Source: Sorghum bicolor
Taxonomy: Eukaryota > Streptophyta > Magnoliopsida > Poales > Poaceae
NCBI RefSeq assembly: GCF_000003195.3
Contig: NC_012873.2
Span: 10,315,894-10,379,893, forward strand
Direction: 5' to 3'
Length of the DNA stretch: 64,000 nucleotides
Below, one piece after another: positions 36,301 through 48,800 of the stretch; within the stretch, counting starts at the first letter, position 1; every line of letters starts with the position of its first letter. The notes under the pieces were generated by a model that made no database searches, had not been told where the DNA came from, and saw nothing but the letters and a program-made list of their open reading frames with translations. The translations under genes and the position numbers were made by a program.

Positions 36301-39300
36301 GATCAATTGCCTTCACTGTTCTGCAAATTTGACCGGTTGGCTGAACTTCTGGTAATAACTGAACTAGAACTACTGTGGTTTATACTTCTCTGTTGTTACT
36401 GTATTTCATATGCATTGTGAGTCTAGAAATCTGGACCTTACTTTTTTAGAGCAATGCTAGACTCTGCTTTGACGATCTTTTGAACAAAAGATTACTTTCA
36501 CAATCTACCTGCCCAGCTATCTATCCCGTTTTTTTTTACTGCAACCTTGGCAATGATTCCAGGTTTTGCAATCAGTGTGTTAAGTTGAATTTCCAACATA
36601 TAATAAGAAGTTAGAGGGCACAGCAGCCAAGCCAGCCATGGGAACTGCTCGCGTCAGCCAGTCCTAAGAAGCTGAGTTGTTGAGGGACTTGATAGCACCC
36701 GCACCCACCTTCTCCATCTACTACAGGCGCACCCTGCCGTTGGCTGTGCCATCACTTTGTTTGCCGAGGAACCCACCTTCCAACTGAAACCCAAACCATA
36801 ACCGTTGGGTTGCTGCTTACTCAGCACTCTCACATGTCACACCAGTCACTATCCAGGACTGAGGCAAAAATGTAAATCAGAGGGTGTATATGTAACTAGA
36901 AACCTAGCATTAGCCAACACTCTTGGTAACCTCCCCAGTTGAGGGAGACGCTAGCCAGGGTTCAAATCCTGGTGGCACAAAAAGAAAATATCCCCTCACC
37001 AAAAAATAGTGGTAGGGTGCTGGCCTGTGGCACCTGTGGTTGGTTTAGGCCCTCCTACCAGGGGGGCAGTTGTAGTGGTCACCAGCCCAGAGGTTGTGAT
37101 CAGTCCAGGTTACAGTGTGGCACAATAGGGTAAACCAGGGGTTCGAGGATTTTCTCGGTTGGTTTGACTGAGAGCTTCTTCTTAGTGCAATACTATGGGG
37201 TGATCTTTCCCCACTAGCTGAGTTTTTAGAAACACAACATCACATTTGGAAAACTTGTGATAAATTAGTTATACTTGTTGAAACTTGTGTTCATTCACTA
37301 TTGGGCTCACCCTATAGGGGTAGCTACAAGGTGTTTCATATATGGGCCTCATGGGCCTAGCCTCATGGGCCTAATACTCATACTCCACCCCCCCCCCCCC
37401 CCGCAGTCTGGACAACCGGCGTAGCGGAGTTCAAGACTGGACAAGAAGGAAAACAAGAAAAACACACAGGATCCTCCCGCAGCCACAACTAGCCACCGGT
37501 GACGTTGAGACTGGAACGGAACTCGGCGAAGGTCGAGGAAGGGAGGCCCTTGGTGAAGATGTCCGCAAACTGTGAGGTGGTCAGAACGTGGAGGACCCGG
37601 ACGTCGCCGATGGCCACATGGTCGCGGACGAAGTGCAGGTCGATCTCCACATGCTTGGTCCGCTGGTGTTGCACAGGGTTGGTGGAGAGGTAGACGGCGC
37701 TGACATTGTCGCAGTAGACAAGCGAGCTCCTAGCGAGGGGGCGGTGAAGCTCAGCCAGGAGCTGGCGGAGCCAATTGGCCTTGGCCACGCCGTTGGCAAC
37801 GGCGCAGTACTCCGCCTCGACACTCGAGCGTGAGACCACCGGCTGTCGCTTGGATGACCAAGAGACAAGGTTGCCGCCCAGGAAGACAGCGTAGCTGGAG
37901 GTGGACCTGCGGGTGTCCAGGCAGCCAGCCCAGTCAGCATCGGTGTAGACAACTAGCTCGGCAGAGGAGGACCGGCCAAGGAGCAGCCCGTAGCCGAGAG
38001 TGCCACGGAGGTACCAGAGGAGCCACTTCATAGCAGCAAGGTGGGGCTCCCGCGGAGCATGCATGTAGAGGCATACCTGCTGCACGGTGTAGGTGATGTC
38101 AGGCCATGTGAAGGTGAGGTACTGGAGCGCGCCAGCAAGACTCCGGTAGGCGGTAGAGTCCTCTGGCCCAAGCATCGGACCCTCTGCCTCTGACAGCTTG
38201 CCCTGGGTATCGTCCGGGGTAGAACAGGACTTGCAGTTAGTCATCCCTGCTCGCTCCAGAATGTCATAAGTGAACTGCCGCTGGTGGAGGAACAAGCCCA
38301 AAGGTCGAGGCTCAACAGTGACGTCGAGGAAGTGATGGAGCACACCAAGATCCTTCATAGCAAATTCCTTCTGGAGAGTGGCAATGATGCGCTGGAGCAG
38401 AGACTCGCTGCAGGCGGTGAGAACAATGTCATCCACATAGAGGAGCAGGTAAGCAGTTTCACCCCCATGGTGGTATATGAATAGTGAGGTGTCGGACTTG
38501 GCCTCCGTGAACCCAAGAGTCTACAGGAAGGTAGCAAACCGAGAGTACCAAGCCCGAGGTGCCTGCTTGAGACTGTAGAGAGACTTGTTGAGCCGGTAGA
38601 CCAAGTCAGGACGAGAAGAATCCACGAAACCAGCCGGCTGACTGCAGTAGACTGTCTCAGTCAAAGTGCCATGGAGGAAGGCATTCTTGACATCCAGCTG
38701 ATGCACAGGCTAGGAGCGCTCGAGAGCCAGTGAGAGTACGGTGCGGACGGTAGCTGGCTTCACCACTGGACTAAAGTTCTCATCATAGTCAATGTTGGGC
38801 CGCTGAGTGAAGCCCCGGAGGACCCAGCGAGCCTTGTAGCGCTCCAAGGATCCATCAACACGGTGCTTGTGCGTCCAAATCCACTTGCCGATGACGACGC
38901 TGGAGGCCGGCGGACGGGGCACCAGATCCCACGTCTGGTTAGCGAGGAGGGCCGCGTACTCCTCTTCCATCACGTGATGCCAGTGAGGATCTGACAAGGC
39001 CTCGCGGACGGAAGAGGGTACCGGTGAGATCTACATCGTGCAGACAGCGGCGGTGAGGGCCCGCGGCTGGGACGCCTGCCTCGTCACCATGGGGTGAGTG
39101 TGGCGAGGATCCCGGTGAAGTAGAGGCGGATGGTACACCGGCGGCTCGGCGCGAAAGCACTTCGGGGCCAGAGCTGGGGGCAACATGGACGGGTGCTCCG
39201 CCAGAGGTGGCAGGGTTGACGGCAGAGCCCGCATCAGCGACGACGGCGCTGGTGGCGAGGGCGGCGACGGAGCCAGCGACACCGGCTGCAGTGGCGGAGC

Positions 39301-42300
39301 CGGCTCCCGCCACCGCTGGTAGATGAGGCCGAAGCGCCGGGGAGGAGGTGGGGGCAGGGCGCTCGGTCCCGCGATCGGGACGACGACTTTGGGCACAACG
39401 GGAGGCAGCGAAGCCACAGGTAGCGGTGGTGGAAGCTCCGAGGCTGCCTCTGTCGTGCCAGGTACTAGAGGAGGGTCCTGGCTCGAAGTTGGCAGGGGCG
39501 AGGTGGGACCACCAGGAGAGCGTGCCGGAGCAAGACCTGCAGGGTAGAGTGGAAACGGTGGCGGAACCACCAGGTCAGTGGGAAAAAAGGAAGCCTCCGC
39601 AGGGTCAGCAGGAGGTAGCCCTTATGCTCAGGGGGTAGCCAAGGAAGATACAGAGAGTGGAACGGAGGGCCAGCTTATGAGAAGAAGTGGCGGCTGTGTT
39701 AGGGTAACAAGCGCACCCAAACACACAGAGGTGATCGTAGCTGGGAGGGGTACCGAAAAGAGCGTGGTGTGGTGTGGGGGTAGGGGAAGCCGTGGAGGGC
39801 AAGCGTTTAAGGAGATAGGTGGCGGTGTGGAGGCTCAGCCTAGAAGCAAGCGGGAAGCGAGGCCTGTAACAGAAGGGTGCGCATGACATCGTTTGTGGTG
39901 CGAATCATGCGCTCAGCCTTGCCATTCTGAGGGGAGGTGTAGGTGCAAGACATGCGCACCTGGACACCACAGGAGAGGAAGAAGGAGCGAGCGGTGGTGT
40001 TGTCAAACTCACGCCCGTTGTCACACTGCACGACCTTGATTGTGAGGCCGAACTGGGTGGACACCCATGCAAAGAAGTGGCGAAGAGTGGTGAATGTATC
40101 AGACTTGGCATGCAAGGGAAAAGTCCAAGAGTAATGGGAGAAGTCATCAACCACCACCAAGTAGTACTTGTAGCCAGACATGCTAAGTACATGAGATGTC
40201 TACAGGTCGCAATGGATAAGATCAAAGATGCGAGCCGCATGTGGGGAGGAGGTAGGGAAAGGAAGTCTAACATGACGGCCTAACTCACATGCATGACACA
40301 AATACTCATCAGGAGTGCGGGGGCAAGGCACAGCGGAACTACGATTGAGCTGTGTCAAAGAAGCACGGCTGGGATGTCCAAGGCGACGGTGCCACGTAGT
40401 GGAGGTGGTGGTGGTGAAGGCAGATGCCGAAGGGGGTGAATAAGAAGGCAAAGGAGGTGCAACGGAAACAGGGAAACAAAGGGTGTAGAGAGGCCCAGTG
40501 CTGTTACAACGGAGAAGAGGACGCCGGGAGGCCAAATCCCGCACGGTGAGGCCAGAGGGGTCAAACTCAACCGAACAAGCTGTAAAGCGACGAATAGAGA
40601 GGAGGTTGTGAACCATACCGGGAGCCACAAGAATATCAGGATATGAAAAGAGCCATGGGAACTTGCAGTGCCTACGGAGGAGACAGGAATGCAGGTGCCA
40701 TTGGCGACCATGATGGAAGAGGGACAGAAAGGGTGGGGAGGACTGATAGAAGAGTAGACTCGCATCGGGCGTGGTGTGGAGGTTGTACCCGAGTCAGCGA
40801 TCCAGTCAGGACTGACTGGTCACAGCCCCGCGGTAGGAGCCGCAGGCGCTGGGTTGGCGGTGGTGCTGAAGGAGTAGGCCGGCGGGGGAGGAGGCGCAGC
40901 TCCTCTAGGCACGGCGGCCAGGGGACGCATGTGCGGAGCGGCGGGGACCATGGCCCGTGGGAGTAGAGCCGCTGCGTCCGACGACAGAGGCGCCGATGAC
41001 GTTGAAGTGAAGCGGGGCGGCCTACCGTGGATGGCAGCCCAGGCGGCGACGGCTGAGGCAGGGTCGAGTGAGGCCGCTGCGGAGGTAGGGTGCAGGCCCA
41101 CAGGGCGTGGAGCGGCGGCGGCGCCCACAGGGGCGGCTCCCAGGCCCGCGCCTGCCAGGAGGGCAACAGCCACAGCGGCGGCGCGTGTGGTGGCAGCGGG
41201 GGGAAGGGACCCACCACCTGCGCCCAGGAGGAAGAGGATAGAGCGGGGAGCCAGGAGGGCCGACAATGGCCGGCAACGGCGACGCGCCGGCGTGCCTGGC
41301 CGCTGGTCCTGGAAGCCCATTCCTGGTGGGTCTTCTGCGTCCGTGGCCCCTCCGCTCGCGACCAGAGCAGTGGCGGCGCGCTGGGCCGTGGTAGCGCCCG
41401 CGCCGGCCCCCACACTCGCGGCCAGAGCAGCGGCGGCGCTCGCGCCCGCGCTGGGGAAGGCCGCGCCCGCACCGGGGAAGGCCGCGCTCGCGGCCGGAGA
41501 GGCGGCGGCGGCTGCGCCAGGAGCGCGCGGAGGGGCTGGAGAACCCGCGATCTGCGCCCAGCTGAAGTTTGGAATGGGTGGGAAGGAGGTGACGTAGTGG
41601 GGAGGAGTCCGGCCGGCCATGGCTGCCAGCGGTGGCGGCGCCTGGATTGGGAGGGGAGAGAAGAAACCCTAGCCTCATGGGCCTAATACTCATACTCCAA
41701 CAATACTTCTGCTCTTTATATTAATGGATAGCCAATACAGTTTTTTTCTTTATCTTGAACTCTGTTAACATGGTACAGGCAGCTCTTTCCATGTCTTTTC
41801 AATCCTCTTTATGTGCCAACCAATATAATTGAATTTGTTTGCATGTGTTGCCTAGTTTATAAACAAACAAGAACATCGATATGAGGTGACAATTCTGCTC
41901 CAAGATATTGTTGATATTCTACTCCAGGATATGATTGTGGATCCTCAAAGGTAAGAATTTTTTAATAATGTTTTGATATTTTAATGTATATACCATTACA
42001 ATAACTTCCTCTTTGTACAGTATACTGGATGTGGTTAATTCTTCAGAGAGACTGATCTCTGATGATTATGGAGCATTCAACTACTATGAACCAGAGCTCT
42101 TTGCATCAGTCAGCTCAATAACAAGCATCCGATATCCATATCCTGATCAGCAAAAAGAACAGGTCTGAGCAAACCTTTGATTATCTGAGGACAAAGCAAC
42201 ATATTATAACTCTTTGAATGATGAAATGGCCTTGCATATTCAGGTTAAACGCCTCTATCTTTTGCTTAGTACAAAAGAAAAGGCTGCGGAAATACCATCA

Positions 42301-42796
42301 AATTTAGAGGCTCGGCGACGCATTTCATTTTTCGCCACATCTCTGTTTATGGATATGCCTGCTGCTCCCAAAGTTCGCAGTATGTTGTCGTTTAGGTAAT
42401 ACTTTTGCTTTCAAAGGACACTTGAACTTACACCCAGTTACCGTAAATATTCCCAAGTATTGAACCAATGAGGGCTCTCTTTTTTGTTTCATGTCTGACA
42501 AATGTGGCCTTCATCGATTTGCTTTTATAATCAACTCATATTATCTGAATATTGATGGCATACACTGCCAAATAAAAGTAGCATGACTTCAACATGGGAT
42601 CTACTCAGAGATGAACCAGATGCAAAGTATCTGATAATGCTAGAAGTCTAAATAGTTCGCATTGTATCCCTTAACGATCTCCATTCAGTATCTCCTAGAT
42701 GTAGCTCAGGCACACCCTATGGTTGCCTGTATATATACACATGTATCTTGTACTTGGCAATCAATCAATCTAATCACACAGAATTGACTTTGCTTA

Positions 42797-42867
<71 letters not shown>

Positions 42868-45800
42868 CAATTAGAGTTGGTACCTGTTCATAACATACTG
42901 TCTCCTTTTAAGTCAATCGCATAGTTCAGTTTTAGGAGTCCCATCAGTAATATGGACCACGATAAACCTCAAATGCAACCACAATCAACCAGTTTTTATG
43001 ATTTTGGCATTCATCACTTCTGGTTAATCATCGCACTGAAATAATAACCAATAAGAATCACTATACATATAAAGCAAGCTGTACTGTTAATAGTTCTATG
43101 TTTGATAATTTTGATACCTGCATCCATCTCAATGGAAAACAGTTGCAATTTACATGTCACTAAAAATAGTTTTGATTTACATGTCATTAAATCCTGAGAT
43201 AACATACTTTATGCAGTGTAATAACTCCATATTTCATGGAAGAAGTGAAGTTTTCAGATGAAGAACTTCATTCAAATCAAGATGAAGCATCCATTCTTTC
43301 CTACATGCAAAAGATATATCCAGGTCACCTATATAATGAATCTTTTTTTTGACTGCTACGACAACTGCTTGCATGGTTTATATCAAGGCATACTGGATTT
43401 CCATATGTTACTAAGATATACTCATTCCGTCCCAAAATAACTGCACATCTCGTTTTTTGAGGAGTTAACTTTTTTAAGTTTAACCAAGTTTAGGCCTTGT
43501 TTAGTTCCGAAAACTGTAGCACTTTCGTTTTTATTTGACAAACATTATCTAATCATAGAGTAACTAGGCTTAAAAGATTCATCTCGTGATTTACAAGTAA
43601 ACTATACAATTAGTTTTTATTTTCGTCTATATTTAATACTCCATGCATGGCGTAAGATTCGATGTGATGGGAAATCTTGAAAAGATTTTGGTTTTTGGGG
43701 TGAACTAAACAAGGCCTTATACAAAAGTATACTAATATATATGATGCGTAATAAGTATCATTAGATTAATAGTGGTAATATTTTCTACAAATCTACTCAA
43801 ACTTCTTAAAAAAGTTTAACTCCTAAAAAAGCAAGATGTGCAGTTATTTTGGGACGTAGGGAGTGTCAAAATGAGGCATCCATCTTAACCTTACTGAGAT
43901 TTCGTACTCTCGTGATTTTAGATCAATGGAAAAACTTTTTGGAACGCCTTGGTTCAAAGGTAACAAATGATGAAATTAGATGCTGGGCTTCCTTCCGTGG
44001 CCAAACACTAAGCCGAACTGGTAATCCAGAGCACATTCTCATCTGTTGTATTACCATTTAAGCCTATGGCCACCTCATCTCACACCTGTTTTTATTACAA
44101 ACTTTAAAGTTCGGGGAATGATGTACTACAGAAAAGCATTGAAAGTACAAGCTTTGTTAGACAGGACAAATGATCAAGGTGCGTATGGAAATCTTGTCTT
44201 AACAAATAACTTCTCATTTCTTCAATGGTGGAAATTTATAGCCAACTAGAAAGTTAATACATGTAAAGTTCTGGTAACATTTTTTTATTTCATAAGCTTA
44301 ATCTCTATTTCTTTGGAAACAGTTTCCACTAATTCAGTTTTGTAAAACTTATGCAGATTTATTTGAGGCACTCATGGCAACTGAACAAGGAAAAAATAAA
44401 AGAAATATCCAAACATTATCAGCTGAACTAGAAGCGCTTGCAGATATGAAATTTTCATATGTCATTTCATGTCAGAAATTTGGGGAACAAAAAATCAAAG
44501 GTGATCCCCATGCTCAAGACATCATAGATCTGATGATGAGGTATGAAATGACATATATATATATCTTTGGAACATAAATAACTTTAGAAAAATGATGGTT
44601 ACTAGAGCCATCCTGATCTTTTTCACTTGTGCCGCATGAAGGTACCCTGCTCTGAGGGTTGCTTATATCGAAGAGAAGGAAGTCATAGTAAATAACTGTT
44701 CTCATACGATTGAAGGGAAGGAAGTCATAGTAAATAACTGTCCTCATAAGGTTTATTCCTCTGTGTTAATAAAAGCAGAGAATAATTTGGACCAGGTAAT
44801 GATCTCAGATTAAGACTAAAAGTAGAAAATCTTGTAACATCTTTTTTTTTTGAAACAAAATCTTGTAACATCTAAGATCTCTTGAAAGCACCTCTCTTCT
44901 TTTATTTTATCATCACAACTATCTCTCATTAGTTATTCAGCACAATTATCACCCCCATTAAAAAATCTTGCTTGTAAAGCGTATGATTTTCTTTTTTGAA
45001 TCCCTCTAATCACTTGGCCTTTACTGACTTGTTGGTTATGTCCATAGGAGATTTACCGTATAAAGCTGCCTGGTCCACCTATCATTGGAGAAGGGAAGCC
45101 TGAAAATCAGAACCATGCCATTATCTTCACTCGTGGAGAAGCTCTACAAACAATTGATATGAATCAAGTAATAAATTGTACATGCTTCTATAGTCGTGTT
45201 ATCTGATATGAATCAAGTAATGAATTGTACATGCTTCTATAGTCGTGTTATCTTCTGTTTAAAGATTCTATGTTCATGTATGTAAGTTGATATCAGGACA
45301 ATTATCTGGAAGAAGCTTACAAAATGAGGAATGTCCTTCAAGAGTTTGTAAGGCGTCCTAGGGACCAATCTCCAACTATCCTTGGATTAAGAGAGCATAT
45401 CTTCACTGGAAGGTCTGTAATCTTACAACACATGTCTTTGAGACGTGTTTTATCTCGTGGGATAATTATGATACTATTATTTGTGCAGTGTTTCATCTCT
45501 TGCCGGATTCATGTCATATCAAGAAACAAGTTTTGTTACAATTGGACAAAGATTTCTTGCTGAACCCCTCAGGTGAAAACATGCTTCTTATTCTATCTTA
45601 TAATGTAGGCACATTCTTTTATTTTAAGTTCTTATTTCTGATAGAATTAGTGAAAGGGCCTCTAGCTGAGTTGGTTAGGTGGCTTGAGTAGCACTCCTCA
45701 GGTCCTGGGTTCGACTCCCCTTGGTAGTGAATTTTCAGGCTGGTGTTAAAAAAAATCCCCTCGTCTATCCCACGCCAAAGCACAGGTCTAAGTCCCGGCC

Positions 45801-48800
45801 CTGGTCATGTGGTCGTTCTCCTAGGTTCGATCGACTCCCCTTGGTAGTGAATTTTCAGGCTGGTATTAAAAAAATCTCCTCGTCTATCCCACGCCAAAGC
45901 ACAGGTCTAAGTCCCGGCCCTAGTCATGTGGTCGTTCTCACATGGGCTACGGTGCCGCTGTGTATGGGTGGGGCAAGGGTTCAGGGGTTTTCTCGACCTA
46001 TGTAAGAAGGTCTTCTTCTTAATGCAATGCCCAAGGACTGTCTTACCCCCTGCACGTTGAGTTATTTTTTTTATTTGGTAGAATTATGTTCTGTTTTAGA
46101 CAGAAATTTGACTATGTTACTGCAGAACCGCAGGATATCACTTGAAGGTAGATGAGTGGAAAACTGTACAGCACCAGACCCAACCAACGCACCATGGACT
46201 TAAGAAACAACCCAACTGGGAAAAAGGCTAAGGAAAACAAACACCTAGCCTATCCCCATAAATAGACATGGAGCTCCTTAGCTTCAGCGTCAGCAGCCAT
46301 ATGATGACATTGAATGATGGCTGGCGAGATTGTTATAACTCTTGTTTTCAAAGTTTCTTATCAATTTGTCACTTCGTCAAAGTTGAATAGGAGTGGCATG
46401 TTTAGAATGTTAATATTTGGTGGTGAGCCACTACTTGAATTTGGGTTTCTATTTTCTTATTTACAATGGCACCTAGTTCCTTATAGGTTGGTTGAGTTTT
46501 TTTTTTTTTTTTTTTTGCAAAGTGGTAATTTTCTCTTCCTTTGTTTGAACTTCATTAGGTGATTTTATAGTCATTCATAGGCTGTGACAAATCAATTGGA
46601 CGAAGCGTTTGCGTTTACTAGTGGAACTTTTCTTTCTGAATGCTACAGTGCTTAGTTAAGGCTAATCAGATGTCCCCTTCTTTAGTTAAGTTGCCTAAAT
46701 ATTATATAGTTCTGCTGGTTGTTTAAACTTCACAAACCCCTTTTCATTTGATTGCTTGGGTCACTGACACATGGCCGTGGATGACAAGGTAGCGAGATAT
46801 TATTTGGTTCTGTAGAGTCCTGTATACATAGTTCAGTCAGTAAGTAGTGGCCCAGGTGAGGTAGCATCAGTAACACAGGTATGGGATGACACAAATATTG
46901 ACGGATAATACTGGCTATGGTGGCTGCAAGAAGGGAACGCTACATAAAGAGGGAGGATAAGGCAGTAGGAGCAATATTGTAGATGCAGAGAAGAAATTAC
47001 TAAGATATATAATCCCATTCAGAGAAAGCTTTGAAATGGGTGTGATACATTCCCTTTCATAGTTGTAAGTGGAGTTTTCAGCAGTTTATAAGAGTGCACA
47101 GTGACATATGAAACATTTTTACCTTTAGATAATACCTATACGTTTTGATTTCTCACAGATTGATAGTGATGGAAACTTAGTATCAGTGTCAGGAGTCCCA
47201 CCTTCATTAAACTCCAGCTATAATCCAATACATATAAATAACGGGGGTGAGGATATTGAGGACAGCACACTGTTTTTTATAAATATTTCTACATATAATA
47301 TCTGCAGGGTACGGTTTCTACATATAATATGAAGAAGCCCATTCTGAAGTCAATTTTATTATTCAAATGACTATTTTCCTTGACTGTAGGGTACGGTTTC
47401 ACTATGGTCATCCAGATATTTTTGATCGGATATTTCATTTAACAAGAGGCGGAATAAGTAAAGCATCTAAAACTATAAACTTAAGTGAGGATGTCTTTGC
47501 TGGTAAGTTAAAATCTTACTTCTGTTTTTTCGAGAAAAAAAAATCTTCCTTCTGTTCAAACTGAAATTGATAATCATGTCATTTTCAAAAACAAGTGCTG
47601 CTTTGGAATTCTGTTTACAGGGTATAATTCCATATTGCGTCGTGGGAATATAATTTACAACGAATACATTCAAGTTGGCAAAGGGCGTGATGTTGGTCTT
47701 AACCAGATATCAAAATTTGAAGCTAAAGTGGCAAATGGCAATAGTGAGCAAACAATCAGTCGTGATATTCACCGGCTAGGTCGGCGATTTGATTTCTTCA
47801 GGATGCTTTCATGCTATTTTACAACAGTGGGATTTTACTTTAATAGCCTAGTATGCTCTCTCTCTCTCTCTCATATCAAAAGTTTCAGAGTTGAGTTATT
47901 CATCAAAATGGACCATAGCAATCAATCAGCTCTTCTTATATTTCCTATGTTTGGACTTAATAATGACCATAGCACTGAGTATTAGTCTAATTGTTCAGTT
48001 GATCCCTATGTTGTGCAGATATCAGTTGTTGGTGTTTATGTTTTCCTCTATGGCCAGTTGTACTTGGTTCTCAGTGGCCTGCAGAGGGCTCTGTTACTTG
48101 AAGCTCAGACTCAGAATATAAAGTCCTTAGAAACAGCCCTTGCATCTCAGTCTTTTCTCCAGCTGGGACTGCTTACAGGATTGCCTATGGTGATGGAACT
48201 AGGTTTGGAAAAGGGTTTTCGTGCAGCTCTGAGTGATTTTATCCTCATGCAATTGCAGTTGGCATCAGTTTTCTTCACATTCTCTCTTGGAACAAAAGCA
48301 CACTACTACGGCCGTACTATTCTCCATGGGGGTGCTAAATACCGGCCTACAGGGCGTAAATTTGTAGTTTTCCATGCAAGCTTTACTGAGAACTATCAGT
48401 TGTATTCTAGAAGTCATTTCGTCAAAGGATTTGAGTTGATCTTCCTTTTGATAGTCTATCACATCTTTAGGAGATCTCATGTGAGCAATGTGGTGCATGT
48501 GATGATCACATACTCAACATGGTTTATGGCAGTGGCTTGGCTGTTTACTCCTTTTCTTTTTAACCCGGCTGGTTTTGCTTGGCAAAAAATTGTTGACGAC
48601 TGGGCTGACTGGAATAGGTGGATGAAGAATCAAGGGGGCATAGGAGTGCAACCAGAAAAGAGCTGGGAGTCATGGTGGAATGGTGAGAATGCACATCTAC
48701 GTCACTCAGTATTGAGTTCTAGAATTCTTGAAGTGCTGCTCTCGCTACGCTTCTTCATATATCAATATGGCCTTGTCTACCACCTGAATATCTCTCAAGA

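Larger units (their letters stand above)
37276..41702 (-). mobile_element. Ty1/copia retrotransposon in intron 26, defective
   Basis: Bounded by ATACT duplications and TG...CA ends, it is 4,427 bp long and antisense to the host gene. The minus-strand order is gag-like, protease, GAG-pre-integrase, integrase, reverse transcriptase, RNase H, polypurine tract, then 3' LTR; integrase before RT defines copia. The short LTR of about 112 bp suggests the Ale/Retrofit/Hopscotch group (inference). The 5' LTR is reduced to about 34 bp and there is no primer-binding site. Four TAG stops and several frame changes disable the polyprotein. Confidence 0.9.

Noticed and set aside
40929..41686. Long plus-strand frames in GC-rich sequence
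   Set aside because: They are opposite-strand shadows of the Ala/Pro-rich copia region, caused by high GC and few stop codons.
45670..45725. tRNA gene
   Set aside because: The A and B boxes are present, but no cloverleaf can be completed and the sequence continues as a SINE body.
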